Shown piece by piece: positions 9,025 to 17,422 of a stretch of DNA of 64,000 bases. Source of the DNA: Limisalsivibrio acetivorans (GTDB lineage: Bacteria > Chrysiogenota > Deferribacteres > Deferribacterales > Geovibrionaceae); contig NZ_ATWF01000001.1 of the NCBI RefSeq assembly GCF_000421105.1, positions 1,499,407-1,563,406 of the forward strand, read 5' to 3'. The translations under genes and the position numbers were made by a program. Positions within the stretch are counted from its first letter, which is position 1; each line of letters starts with the position of its first letter. The notes under the pieces were generated by a model. It was not told where the DNA came from, did no database searches, and saw only the letters and a program-made list of their open reading frames with translations.

Positions 9025-10275
9025 ATGAAAACCGAAGAGAAGATACATATAAACGAACTTAAGCCCGGAATGACAGTTACCAAAACCGACAAACAGGGGC
9101 TTTACTTCCCGTTCTTCGACAAGGAAATCACCGATCAGCGCCCGATAAATGTACTCAAGAATTCCGGCGTATCATACGTTTACATCCTAAACGAGGCTGA
9201 ACACGACACAGAGGAAGAGACCGCCGAGATCCTTGGTGAAACATACTCCCAGCTCCTTGGTAAGCCAGTTGATAAATCGGATTTCATCTTCACAGACGCA
9301 CCCGGCCTTTCCGATATAATGGAGGCGAAGGAGGTTTTCGGCAGGGCGAAGGAATCCGCCAGAAAACTACTGAATACACTCCGGATGGGAGGCAAGCTCG
9401 ATGTGGCAGGAGCCAGAACACTGACACGGGAGATGGTCTCCTACTGTTCGGAGAAACCCAAGGTTTTCTCAACAATGACCCAGCTTCGTGTTCAGGATGA
9501 TTACACCTTCAGCCACTCCCTCAACGTCTGCATCATATCCATAGCCCTCGGCAAAAGGCTCGGTAAAGGGGGAAAGGATCTTGAGAAAATAGGTCTTGCC
9601 GGGCTTCTGCAAAACATCGGGATGATGAAGATACCAGAAGCTATAGTAAACAAGCCGGACAAACTCACAGACGAAGAATATACAACCATCAAAAAGCACG
9701 TGGAGATTGGTGCAAAAATGCTTCAGGATGCCGGCTTTGATAAGGATATCGTAACAGCCGTTCTGCACCACCACGAGAAGTCCGACGGCTCCGGCTATCC
9801 ATACGGCTTAACCGAAAGGGATATATCACCCATTGCAAAGCTTACCTCAATCGCAGATGTCTACGATGCCGTAACCTCTAAGAAATCCTACAGTGAAGGC
9901 AAAACACCCTCCGAAGCACTCAAGATGATATTCAGCTGGTCGGGGAGGCACTTCAACGAAACCCTCGTTAAGTTCTTCATCAACACTGTGGGGATCTATC
10001 CGGCGGGAACCGTTGTTCTGCTTGATTCTCAGGAGACTGGCGTTGTTCTCGAACAGGGGAAAGGGGATCTAACAAAGCCGAAGATCCTCATCGTTAAGGA
10101 CACCGCAGGAACAATAGCACACAACCCCGTTGTCTTTGATCTGGGAAGGATGAATATAAAGACAGGAAAACCGCTCAAGAAGATAATCTCAAGCATAAAC
10201 CCCAAGGACGCCGGTATCTCTCCGGAGGAGGTTATAAGCTCCTTCACAGAGAGATACAGAAAGTCCATGGGCTGA
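9025..10275 (+). CDS. HD-GYP-family protein with degenerate HD doublet
   Basis: 416 residues from ATG 9025, which has AAGGAG at 9015-9020. An in-frame TTG at 9001 is a poorer start. The N-terminal ~100 residues match the DUF3391 domain often found before HD-GYP domains (KIHINELKPGMTVTK). The HD-GYP domain follows, and normally hydrolyses cyclic di-GMP. The downstream signature HHHEKSDGSGYP and the IADVYDAVTS motif are intact. The defining HD of LLHDIGK, however, reads Gln196-Asn197 (LLQNIGMMKIP), with Met where Lys is usual. Loss of both metal ligands predicts a catalytically weak or dead protein that may act as a c-di-GMP receptor. It is a stand-alone gene, divergent from the sensor kinase. 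Confidence 0.88.
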   Translation: MKTEEKIHINELKPGMTVTKTDKQGLYFPFFDKEITDQRPINVLKNSGVSYVYILNEAEHDTEEETAEILGETYSQLLGKPVDKSDFIFTDAPGLSDIMEAKEVFGRAKESARKLLNTLRMGGKLDVAGARTLTREMVSYCSEKPKVFSTMTQLRVQDDYTFSHSLNVCIISIALGKRLGKGGKDLEKIGLAGLLQNIGMMKIPEAIVNKPDKLTDEEYTTIKKHVEIGAKMLQDAGFDKDIVTAVLHHHEKSDGSGYPYGLTERDISPIAKLTSIADVYDAVTSKKSYSEGKTPSEALKMIFSWSGRHFNETLVKFFINTVGIYPAGTVVLLDSQETGVVLEQGKGDLTKPKILIVKDTAGTIAHNPVVFDLGRMNIKTGKPLKKIISSINPKDAGISPEEVISSFTERYRKSMG

Positions 10276-10283
10276 TTCTTTTC

Positions 10284-11699
10284 CTATATTTCGAGTATCT
10301 TTATCAGGTTCGTGGTTCCGGGTTTTCCGAGGGGGAAGCCTGCGGTTATAACGAGTCTGGACCCTTCAAAAGCGATATTATTCTCAACACACCACTTCGA
10401 TGCGAACTCGAACATGTTGTCTGTATTTGTGAATTCCGGCGAGATGACCGGCATAACCGCCCATAACAGCCTCATCTTGCGTACTGCCTCCACATCGGGG
10501 GCGAGGGCGATCACCGGCAGGGATGGACGGTAGCGAGATACACCCATGGCTGTAAAGCCTGTTCTGGTATAGGTAACAATGGCCGAACACTCCAGGTTTT
10601 TGGCAATATCCGCCGCCGCACTACCTATGGCCAGGGATATCCCGTCATAGGTGCTCCTGACCCTCCCCTGACAGTATTGGTCGCAACGCTTCTCCGTGAC
10701 CAGAGCGATGGCGCAGAGGGTTTTCACAGACTCCACAGGATACTCGCCCACGGCTGTTTCATCGCTGAGCATCAATGCATCGCTACCGTCCATGATGGCA
10801 TTCGCCGCATCACTGGTTTCCGCTCTAGTGGGCCTGGGGTTCTTAACCATAGAGGAGAGCATCTGAGTAGCTGTGATAACAACCTTCCCCGCCTTCATTG
10901 CAGAATCGATAATCTCCTTCTGCACAAGGGGAACCTCCTCATGGGGCATCTCAACACCCAGATCACCCCGGGCAACCATGATTCCGTCCACATGGCGAAG
11001 TATTCCTTCCATCTCAAGGATAGCCTTCGGCTTCTCAATCTTAGCGATGAGATAGGGGGAGCGGCCAGATTCGTTTATAAGCTTCCTCGCCTCGATAACA
11101 TCCGCCTCGTTCTGTACAAAGGAGACTGCAACAATATCGATTCCCTGCTCCATGCCGAACTTGAGATCGCTCCGGTCCTTCTCCGTGATAGCAGGAATGC
11201 GAAGGTTTGATGTGGGGAGGTTAATACCTTTCTTTGAAAAGAGCCTCCCACCGTGGATAACCTCGCAGTGGACCCTTTCATACTCGATGCTTTTAACACG
11301 CATCTCCATGGTTCCATCGGCGAGGAGTATCCTATCACCCTCACGAACATCGTCTGCTATATAGCGGTAACTCACGGGGATACTCTCCCCGTCATACTCC
11401 TCACCAGATCTAAGCACTGCTGTTTCACCGGGAACAAGGCGCAGGCCCTCTTCGGGGATGTGCCCCACCCGTATTTTGGGACCGCCCAAGTCCTGCAGTA
11501 TCGCAATCTCTCTTCCGCAGTCCTCGGCTGTTTTTCTTATTTTCTTGATAATCTCTCTGTAGGCATCCTGATTCCCATGGGAAAAGTTCAGACGTATAAC
11601 ATCGAGACCGGCCTCAATGATCTCCCTGAGTTTACCCTCCCCATCAAGGGACGGACCGTAGGTGCATACTACTTTAGTTTTTCGGTGTATATGCTTCAA
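10284..11699 (-). CDS. pyk: pyruvate kinase
   Basis: Converts phosphoenolpyruvate and ADP to pyruvate and ATP, the last step of glycolysis. The start is placed at TTG 11699: a perfect AAGGAGG (11706-11712) precedes it by six bases and gives a 471-residue protein beginning LKHIHRKTKVVCTYGPS, the usual family N-terminus. A longer frame from GTG 11753 lacks a ribosome site. Substrate and metal motifs are present (VIRLNFSHGN, the Lys-containing IAKIEKPKA segment, MVARGDLGVE, TATQML). The C-terminal domain is complete. The gene converges on the HD-GYP gene with an 8-base gap and no visible terminator between them. Confidence 0.95.
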   Translation of the reverse strand: MKHIHRKTKVVCTYGPSLDGEGKLREIIEAGLDVIRLNFSHGNQDAYREIIKKIRKTAEDCGREIAILQDLGGPKIRVGHIPEEGLRLVPGETAVLRSGEEYDGESIPVSYRYIADDVREGDRILLADGTMEMRVKSIEYERVHCEVIHGGRLFSKKGINLPTSNLRIPAITEKDRSDLKFGMEQGIDIVAVSFVQNEADVIEARKLINESGRSPYLIAKIEKPKAILEMEGILRHVDGIMVARGDLGVEMPHEEVPLVQKEIIDSAMKAGKVVITATQMLSSMVKNPRPTRAETSDAANAIMDGSDALMLSDETAVGEYPVESVKTLCAIALVTEKRCDQYCQGRVRSTYDGISLAIGSAAADIAKNLECSAIVTYTRTGFTAMGVSRYRPSLPVIALAPDVEAVRKMRLLWAVMPVISPEFTNTDNMFEFASKWCVENNIAFEGSRLVITAGFPLGKPGTTNLIKILEI

Positions 11700-11705
11700 A
11701 GCGGG

Positions 11706-11725
11706 CCTCCTTCTTTTAAAGAAGG
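11706..11725 (-). promoter_or_regulatory. hairpin sequestering the pyk ribosome-binding site
   Basis: On the minus strand CCTTCTT pairs with AAGAAGG around a three-base loop, and the second arm overlaps the Shine-Dalgarno AAGGAGG of pyk. The pairing is short (7 bp) but perfect and could limit initiation at the TTG start. Confidence 0.35.
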
Positions 11726-11786
11726 TTAGCATGGCGGGGGGGATGTTTTCCACAGAAGAATAGTGATATAAATGTCAGGCAGGGTA

Positions 11787-12101
11787 TTAAAGAGCAGCCC
11801 TGTTCAGCTCCTCTTCCTCAACTTCGATGTTTACGCAGATATGACAGACAACGCCGGTTTCAGCACATTTCCCCGCTTTATAAACGGAGCTTGCGCCGTA
11901 TGTGCTTTCCATAGCCTCTTCAACAGCCTTTTTCACTGTTTTAAGGAACCCCTCTCTGTTGTCCACAAAGCTAAGATCCCGCTCATGCAGGCCACGGAAG
12001 AAATCCTCAGGGCTTTGGCCGCTGATGAACTCCTCTGAGTAATCAAAACTGAAAACACCGGGCGCTGTCTTACACCCCAGAAACAGTTTTATCGTCTGCA
12101 A
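11787..12101 (-). CDS. small protein of unknown function
   Basis: 104 residues from TTG 12101, which is preceded by GGAG seven bases upstream (QTIKLFLGCKTAPGVFSF...). A longer frame to 12185 has no ribosome site. The protein is soluble, has a predicted helical acidic middle, and ends with a Cys-containing segment (KCAETGVVCHIC) and an acidic tail. I recognise no family. It lies 87 bases upstream of pyk on the same strand and could share a transcript. The antisense frame at 11772-12038 has no ribosome site and is less protein-like. Confidence 0.6.
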   Translation of the reverse strand: MQTIKLFLGCKTAPGVFSFDYSEEFISGQSPEDFFRGLHERDLSFVDNREGFLKTVKKAVEEAMESTYGASSVYKAGKCAETGVVCHICVNIEVEEEELNRAAL

Positions 12102-12250
12102 TTGTCTCTCCAAAAATAAACTAAAAACGGTGCAGTTTCGCTCTAAAAGGGCAGAATTCATGCTCATACCGAATGATAACCGCACAATGGTTTAATGAAC
12201 GTTAAGGGTGGAAAAAACCGGATGACAAACCGATTCGCAAATACACACAA

Positions 12251-12275
12251 CTCTTTTATAGAACGAATAAAAGAG
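12251..12275. other. hairpin in the divergent intergenic region before murI
   Basis: CTCTTTTAT and ATAAAAGAG form a perfect 9-bp inverted repeat around a 7-base loop, in the 316-base gap 12102-12417. No T-run follows on either strand. It could be an operator or an RNA structure. Apart from this and the murI promoter I see nothing else in the gap. Confidence 0.35.
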
Positions 12276-12334
12276 GCCGTGCAAAACACACACCCCTATA
12301 CATCACTTCTTCTCTATAGATAACCTTATCACAT

Positions 12335-12364
12335 TTGAATTGTGCATGCGATTTTTTTTATAAA
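12335..12364 (+). promoter_or_regulatory. sigma-70-type promoter of murI
   Basis: TTGAAT at 12335-12340 and TATAAA at 12359-12364 with an 18-base spacer. The -10 box overlaps the in-frame ATG at 12364, so that codon would not be transcribed and the real murI start must lie further in. Confidence 0.5.
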
Positions 12365-12417
12365 TGATGAGAAAAAAATTGCTTATACCATCGGCGTTGC
12401 AGTATAGTTCTCAAATG

Positions 12418-13200
12418 TCAGTTGGAGTTTTCGATTCCGGTGTCGGCGGCCTTACGGTCTTCCGCTCCGTATCCGCAGCCTTTCCTGAGCTGGATCTGTA
12501 CTACCTCGGCGACACCGCAAGGGTCCCCTACGGTAACAGATCCAGGGAAACCATCATCCGCTACAGCATGGAGTGCGCCGGTCATCTTATCAATGAATGC
12601 GGATGCAGCGCCGTTATCGTTGCATGCAACACCGCTTCCTCTTTCGCCCTTGAGGTTCTAAGGGAGAGGTTCAGCATACCCGTTCTGGGAGTTGTACGAC
12701 CCGGTGCTTCAAGGGCGCTCTCCTTAAGCTCAGCAGGAAGGATTGGAGTTATCGGCACAAGGGCAACGGTGCGCAGCTCCTCATATAGAAACACGCTTAA
12801 CGAAATGAACGGCAGGGAGCTGGACATAATAGAGAAGGCGTGCCCCCTCTTCGTACCTCTCGTGGAGGAGATGCTTGTGGAGGGGGAGATACCCAAGCTT
12901 GTTGTTAATAGTTATCTTGATGAAATGGTCAACGACAGGGGGATCGACACCCTCATCCTCGGCTGCACCCACTACCCTGTTCTCAAGCCCCTGATACAGG
13001 ATATATACCCGGAACTCAGAATAGTGGACTCCTCCGAGGTTATCATTGAACATATGCGCGAGGCCGGTCTAAATGGTTCAGAGAAGGGTGTAAGAAGGCT
13101 TCTGGTAACCGATGAATCCCCAGCCTTTGAGCTCCTGAGAAATGAGCTCGCCGGTGATGCAGAAACCGAGCTCATAAGGCTTGCCCAGAATATTTACTGA
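12418..13200 (+). CDS. murI: glutamate racemase
   Basis: 260 residues from ATG 12418, starting MSVGVFDSGVGGLTV as family members do. It interconverts L- and D-glutamate for peptidoglycan synthesis in the cytoplasm. The two catalytic cysteines are visible: Cys71 in VACNTAS and Cys183 in LGCTHYP. A longer frame from 12364 is unlikely because the promoter -10 box covers that ATG. No clear Shine-Dalgarno precedes 12418, so expression may be low. The gene stands alone, divergent from the small gene at 11787-12101. Confidence 0.93.
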   Translation, partial: SVGVFDSGVGGLTVFRSVSAAFPELDLYYLGDTARVPYGNRSRETIIRYSMECAGHLINECGCSAVIVACNTASSFALEVLRERFSIPVLGVVRPGASRALSLSSAGRIGVIGTRATVRSSSYRNTLNEMNGRELDIIEKACPLFVPLVEEMLVEGEIPKLVVNSYLDEMVNDRGIDTLILGCTHYPVLKPLIQDIYPELRIVDSSEVIIEHMREAGLNGSEKGVRRLLVTDESPAFELLRNELAGDAETELIRLAQNIY

Positions 13201-13355
13201 ATGTTCAAATATCCATATCGAATAAAAACGCCTCCCCATATACTACTAATACAAAAAGATAATGCCACCATTTTGCTCATATAATATTTTAACATTATCC
13301 CTTGAAAAGATATGTACTATTCATATATTATAAACTGTAACAAACGAACGCTAGT

Positions 13356-13541
13356 TCACACAGGAAGGGCCAAGTTGTTAATAACATTTAAGTAGCCCCC
13401 GATGTCGGTAATGTCATCTCTGGATGGCTTCGTGGAGCCGGCAAGCGGGGGCATTTTATTTTGTTTAACTATTCCGTATATGACCAGTGAGCAGGATTGT
13501 ATGGGGACTTGAAATTTTTGGAATGTAAGCCATACGGGCAA
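13356..13541 (-). pseudogene. possible remnant of a class I cytochrome c C-terminus
   Basis: In the 358-base gap 13201-13558 a 61-codon minus-strand frame contains NKMPPLAG followed by SRDDITDIGGYL. This matches the distal end of class I cytochromes c, where Met is the heme ligand and a DIxxYL helix follows. No CxxCH motif precedes it, since upstream lies the stop of the neighbouring gene. A GC-rich inverted repeat (GCCCCCG/CGGGGGC) brackets the segment. It may be a fragment of a lost gene or chance. The rest of the gap is AT-rich with no gene. Confidence 0.25.
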
Positions 13542-13558
13542 GCGTATAAGGAGCTGGA

Positions 13559-14005
13559 CTACTCCTCCGGCACCTGGCTGAAACGGAGGGACGCTCTTAT
13601 GATCTGCCCACTTCGAAGACCCATATTTATATTCTTCTTGATCCTCTTCTCCGCACGGCGCAGTATCCTCTGAACCGTCAGCTCCTGTGCCTCATACTCC
13701 TCCAAAAGCTCCACAGCCTCTGCGCTGATTCTTTCCGTCTTTTCCACAAGCTCTTCGTTCACAGACTTATGGGAGGGCTGGAGCAGGAGATATGCGTTAA
13801 ATGTGTGTCCATCTCGAAAGTTAATCGTGCCGACCTCCAGCGGATAAACACCAACCACGCCGGAATATCTGTTTTCTGTGGTAACGCTCCATTCGGCGGA
13901 CATCTTGAACCCGCCACCTTTGTTTTCTTCTGTCTTGAATACTGTTTTCGCCTGCACCGAAAGAGCAAATGATATGATAATAAGAAGAACAGCTGCTTTT
14001 TTCAT
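13559..14005 (-). CDS. exported protein of unknown function at the end of the flagellar operon
   Basis: 148 residues with a clear Sec signal peptide (MKKAAVLLIIISFALSVQA). The mature part begins with a beta-rich region (NRYSGVVGVYPLEVGTINF) and ends with a long charged helix (EKTERISAEAVELLEEY). No family recognised. It follows fliQ by 3 nt on the same strand, so it is almost certainly co-transcribed with the export-apparatus genes. A periplasmic role linked to the flagellum is an inference from position only. Confidence 0.75.
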   Translation of the reverse strand: MKKAAVLLIIISFALSVQAKTVFKTEENKGGGFKMSAEWSVTTENRYSGVVGVYPLEVGTINFRDGHTFNAYLLLQPSHKSVNEELVEKTERISAEAVELLEEYEAQELTVQRILRRAEKRIKKNINMGLRSGQIIRASLRFSQVPEE

Positions 14006-14008
14006 TAT

Positions 14009-14281
14009 TTACCTGCCTATATACGCATGGAGATTGGAGAAGAGATTCACCGTAAAAGCCACAAGCTTCTGAAGCATCCATGGCGAGAATATGATAACCG
14101 CACCAACAACGGATAGGATCTTGGGGATGAAGGTAAGAGTCATCTCCTGAATCTGGGTAACAGACTGAAAGATACTAACAATAAGCCCAATGGCAAGCCC
14201 CGAAAGAAGCATGGGGGATGCAATAAGGATCGCCATCTTAAGCGATTCCGAAAGAAGGGTGATAACCATATCCGAAGTCAT
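14009..14281 (-). CDS. fliQ: flagellar export apparatus protein FliQ
   Basis: 90 residues with two membrane helices (about 15-37 and 55-77), the normal size. FliQ is part of the FliPQR export gate in the inner membrane at the base of the flagellum. The segment LIVSIFQSVTQIQEMTLTFIPK is the family hallmark. It lies 54 bases downstream of fliP. fliR and flhB, which often follow, are not in this cluster. Confidence 0.93.
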   Translation of the reverse strand: MTSDMVITLLSESLKMAILIASPMLLSGLAIGLIVSIFQSVTQIQEMTLTFIPKILSVVGAVIIFSPWMLQKLVAFTVNLFSNLHAYIGR

Positions 14282-14335
14282 AGATTGCCTCCTCCACTAA
14301 TATAAACTTTATGAGGATCGCTGGAAACAGAAAAA

Positions 14336-15067
14336 TTAAAGGAAACTCTTCACAAGGGATGTGACGATAAGCCCCCAACCGTCCACAAGTACGAAAAGCA
14401 GGATCTTGAACGGAACAGAGATCATAATCGGCGGTAGCATCATCATACCCATGGAGAGAAGAACGCTCGCCACAACAAAATCTATGATAAGGAACGGAAG
14501 ATACAACATAAAGCCCATCTGGAATGCGGTCTGCAACTCACTCACCACAAAGGATGGAAGCAGAACCGAATCGGGGATATCGTCAACCGTCTTAGGCCGC
14601 TCTGTACCAGAAATATCCAGGAAAACACGAACATCCTCACGACGGGTATTATAGAGCATGAACTCACGTATCGGCTTACGAACCCGCTCATACATCTCGT
14701 TGAATGTGATCTCTTCGTTGAAATACGGTGCCAGACCCTCCTCATAAACCTGGTTGAATACCGGGGTCATGATGAAAAACGTGAGAAAGAGAGTAAGCCC
14801 AATAAGAACCTGGTTGGGGGGCATCTGCTGGGTTCCCATGGCCGTACGGAGGAATGAGAACACGATGAGGATCCTCGTGAACGATGTCATAAGCACGAGT
14901 ATGGCAGGTGCAAGGCTCAAAATGGTTATGAACAGTATTATCTGCAGGGTAACGGCCACATCCTGCGGGTTCTGCCCCTGTTCCACCCCGAAGGTGAAGC
15001 TCGGAAGGGGGAGAGGCTCTGCGGCGAAGGCGGATGTGCTTAAAAGAAGCAGAAAAACTGTTATCAA
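14336..15067 (-). CDS. fliP: flagellar export apparatus protein FliP
   Basis: 243 residues with an N-terminal signal peptide (TVFLLLLSTSAFA) and four membrane segments. The conserved SFTRILIVFSFLRTAMGTQQ and FLIIDFVVASVLLSMGMMM blocks identify FliP, core of the type III export gate. The start is TTG 15067, overlapping the fliO stop codon as TTGA, so translation is coupled to fliO. Confidence 0.95.
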   Translation of the reverse strand: MITVFLLLLSTSAFAAEPLPLPSFTFGVEQGQNPQDVAVTLQIILFITILSLAPAILVLMTSFTRILIVFSFLRTAMGTQQMPPNQVLIGLTLFLTFFIMTPVFNQVYEEGLAPYFNEEITFNEMYERVRKPIREFMLYNTRREDVRVFLDISGTERPKTVDDIPDSVLLPSFVVSELQTAFQMGFMLYLPFLIIDFVVASVLLSMGMMMLPPIMISVPFKILLFVLVDGWGLIVTSLVKSFL

Positions 15068-15858
15068 CGCTCTCTTAGTGATTTCAGCTTCTCCTTTATC
15101 TGGTTTCTCGAAACGTCTATATCGGCCTTAAGCTCTCCACCTTTCTTGAAGAAGTTGAAGTAGCTCGAGAACTCTGTCTTGCGGGAGAAGCCGGCCTTGA
15201 TCACCTCTATCTCCTCCTCGTCGGTTATCTTATCCACAAGGTTTATCCCCATGTCTGTAACACCCATAATGTACAGTGCGTTGCCCAGCTCATAGAAATA
15301 TAGGCTCTTGCGTATCTCAAGATCCGCCTTGCCTAGCAGTCTCCCAGAACCGGGGATATCGGAGAAAACCTTCCGTTTCATAAAGCTTTTAAACATCCAG
15401 AAGATAACGAGTATCATGATAACAACGAAGATGAGACCCGTAACAATACGCAGGTAGGACCCTGCGTTTATCTCCTGATTCCCCTCACCATCGGCGGTCT
15501 GAACGCCCTCCAGCGGGAAGGAAACGGTGAGCTTGCCGTTGTTGGAAAGAACATCCGGCTCTATAAGAGTTCTCTCAAAGTCTACTATAAGTTTCTTACG
15601 TGTGCCGTCGGATTTTATATAAGCCTTATCTACGGGGCTATCCCAGAAATCCTCACTGTACTCAATATCTTCGGCTGTATCAAAGCTTATGATGTAAGAG
15701 TTATCCAGCTTGATACTGCGGACATTGGAATATCCCTTCTCAAACTGGATGGATATGTACAGGTGCTTATCCCCCAGCTCTGACTTCACCTCGGCAGAGT
15801 GTGCCGGAATGGTTATGTACAAAACAATAAGAAGAATCGCGGGGAGGAGCCTAGTCAT
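15064..15858 (-). CDS. fliO: FliO-like flagellar assembly protein with a large periplasmic N-terminal domain
   Basis: 264 residues: signal peptide, a ~110-residue periplasmic domain, one membrane helix (about 140-160), then a cytoplasmic FliO domain (GSGRLLGKADLEIRKSLYFYELGNALYIMGVT). FliO helps FliP assemble. The usual FliO is about 90-130 residues. The extra N-terminal domain is beta-rich and resembles AMIN-type peptidoglycan or envelope-binding domains (SNVRSIKLDNSYIISFDT; KKLIVDFERT), a comparison made by eye. It overlaps fliN by 8 nt and fliP by 4 nt. Confidence 0.85.
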   Translation of the reverse strand: MTRLLPAILLIVLYITIPAHSAEVKSELGDKHLYISIQFEKGYSNVRSIKLDNSYIISFDTAEDIEYSEDFWDSPVDKAYIKSDGTRKKLIVDFERTLIEPDVLSNNGKLTVSFPLEGVQTADGEGNQEINAGSYLRIVTGLIFVVIMILVIFWMFKSFMKRKVFSDIPGSGRLLGKADLEIRKSLYFYELGNALYIMGVTDMGINLVDKITDEEEIEVIKAGFSRKTEFSSYFNFFKKGGELKADIDVSRNQIKEKLKSLRER

Positions 15859-16153
15859 AAATTCCGTCTTTATACATCTCGGTGAGGGTTTCCTTATTGA
15901 GGATCTCGGTGATCCTCACCGCAAATCGATCATCAAGGACCATAACCTCGCCCAGTGCAAGAGGTTTATTGTTCACAAGATAATCCACAGGCTCACCCGA
16001 GGTTTTATTGAACTTAAGGATGGTTCCCTTCTCCCAGTTCAGCATCTCACGTATGCTGACCTTCTTACGGCCGAGCTCGACCATAACGTCAAAGAGAACC
16101 TCTCCGAACTGTGATTTTACGTATTCATTATCGTAATTCTTCTCGGAACTCAC
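15851..16153 (-). CDS. fliN: flagellar motor switch protein FliN
   Basis: 100 residues covering the SpoA/FliMN C-terminal domain (VELGRKKVSIREMLNWEKGTI; NNKPLALGEVMVLDDRFAVR). FliN forms the lower C-ring that couples chemotaxis signals and export to rotor switching. GTG start at 16153, overlapping the fliL stop by 4 nt. Only a short N-terminal extension is present. fliM is not in this cluster. Confidence 0.92.
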   Translation of the reverse strand: MSSEKNYDNEYVKSQFGEVLFDVMVELGRKKVSIREMLNWEKGTILKFNKTSGEPVDYLVNNKPLALGEVMVLDDRFAVRITEILNKETLTEMYKDGIYD

Positions 16154-16656
16154 TGAACCACAAACTCCGTAAGATAAACATTAAGCACCTGCCCCTTGGT
16201 GAGCAGGGAGTTAAGCCTTCTGGTTATCTGCTGTTTTAGTATCATCTTCCCCTGTGAGGAATTGACCTCCTCAAAGCGCTTGGATGAAAGTATAGTCAAT
16301 ATTGCATCCCTCAGCTGGGGCTTTCTTGCATCCATCTCTTCCTTGAGCTCCTTGGACTGGCCAAGCTCCACCTGCAGGGTAACACGAAGGTATCTGCTTC
16401 CACCCGGGTCCGCAAGGTTTACTATAAAGCTGTCAAAGGGATAAAGCTCTCCTATCTGCTGAGGCTCATTTGTGGGAACCTGCTCGTTCTGCTGTGCCGA
16501 AGGATTCTCCGCAGGTTTCTCCTTAAAGAGGAACATATAAGCTCCAAATCCGCCCCCTCCGAGAATAATCAGGACAACGAGGAGAATGATAATAAGCTTC
16601 AGCTTGGATTTCTTTTTCCCGCCCCCTTCCTGTTGGGCATTCTCTTCATCTGCCAT
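16150..16656 (-). CDS. fliL: flagellar basal body-associated protein FliL
   Basis: 168 residues: a short Lys-rich cytoplasmic N-terminus, one membrane helix (about 23-45), a Pro/Asn/Gln-rich linker and the stomatin-like FliL domain (YPFDSFIVNLADPGGSRYLRVTLQVEL) ending in VYLTEFVVQ. FliL surrounds the stator at the motor. It begins at the last base of motB and overlaps fliN, consistent with one transcript. Confidence 0.93.
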   Translation of the reverse strand: MADEENAQQEGGGKKKSKLKLIIILLVVLIILGGGGFGAYMFLFKEKPAENPSAQQNEQVPTNEPQQIGELYPFDSFIVNLADPGGSRYLRVTLQVELGQSKELKEEMDARKPQLRDAILTILSSKRFEEVNSSQGKMILKQQITRRLNSLLTKGQVLNVYLTEFVVQ

Positions 16657-17414
16657 TAAAATCCTCCATCTTCCTCTGTGTTTTCATCTTCGAATATATT
16701 CTTTCTACTCTCGGAAAGTTCGGGGCTGACAAGGTTCACCTCAACTCTCCGGTTCTTAGCTCTGTTCTCCTGCGTTATATTCGGCAGAAGTGGATGATAC
16801 TCACCGTAGCCTGATGCAGCAAGTGTCTGGGGATTGACCCCCTGGTCTATCATAAACTTAACCACCGAAACAGCCCTTGCCGTAGAGAGCTCCCAGTTTG
16901 AGGGGAACCTTGCGGACCTGCTCGGCGTGTCGTCGGTGTGCCCCTCGACCAGTGCATTATACGGCGAGCTTTCGATCACCGCAGAGAGCTTTGAGAGAAG
17001 CGGTCTCGCCTCCGGTCTCAGCTCTGCGCTGCCGGGTCCAAAAAGTACAGAATCCATAATACGTACAGAGACGCCCTTCTTGGTCTCCACCACGGTCACA
17101 ACCTTTGAGAGGTTTGCAGATTTAACATAGCTCTTGATGGTGGCGATGGTTTTTGTCTGCACGTTATTCTTCGTGTCCACAAAACTGATGCGGGACACGA
17201 TATCCTCAGCGGTCATCTCGGTTTTACTACCGTGCTGAAGTATACCCATAGAGCCCTGCAGAGAGCCGAGGGCCTCTTTAATCTTTCTTTTATCCATGGA
17301 GGACATAGCTAGAAGGAGAACGAAGAACGTAAGTAGAAGCATATTCATATCGGTGAAAGTGGCCATCCACTTGGGTGCGCCCTTTTCACACTCGGGGCAT
17401 TTCTTCTTTCCCAC
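16656..17414 (-). CDS. motB: flagellar stator protein MotB
   Basis: 252 residues. A single N-terminal membrane helix carries the ion-conducting Asp22 (ATFTDMNMLLLTFFVLLLAM). The C-terminal OmpA-like domain binds peptidoglycan (LVEGHTDDTPS; NWELSTARA; YGEYHPL; NRRVEVNL). A CPEC cysteine pair precedes the helix, unusual for MotB. GTG start at 17414 behind AGGAGG. It pairs with motA 8 bases upstream. Whether the motor uses H+ or Na+ cannot be decided here. Confidence 0.94.
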   Translation of the reverse strand: MGKKKCPECEKGAPKWMATFTDMNMLLLTFFVLLLAMSSMDKRKIKEALGSLQGSMGILQHGSKTEMTAEDIVSRISFVDTKNNVQTKTIATIKSYVKSANLSKVVTVVETKKGVSVRIMDSVLFGPGSAELRPEARPLLSKLSAVIESSPYNALVEGHTDDTPSRSARFPSNWELSTARAVSVVKFMIDQGVNPQTLAASGYGEYHPLLPNITQENRAKNRRVEVNLVSPELSESRKNIFEDENTEEDGGF

Positions 17415-17422
17415 ACGGCCTC

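Noticed and set aside
11772-12038. 88-codon plus-strand frame opposite the small unknown gene
   Set aside because: No ribosome site, and the minus-strand frame has both a GGAG-spaced TTG start and a more protein-like composition.
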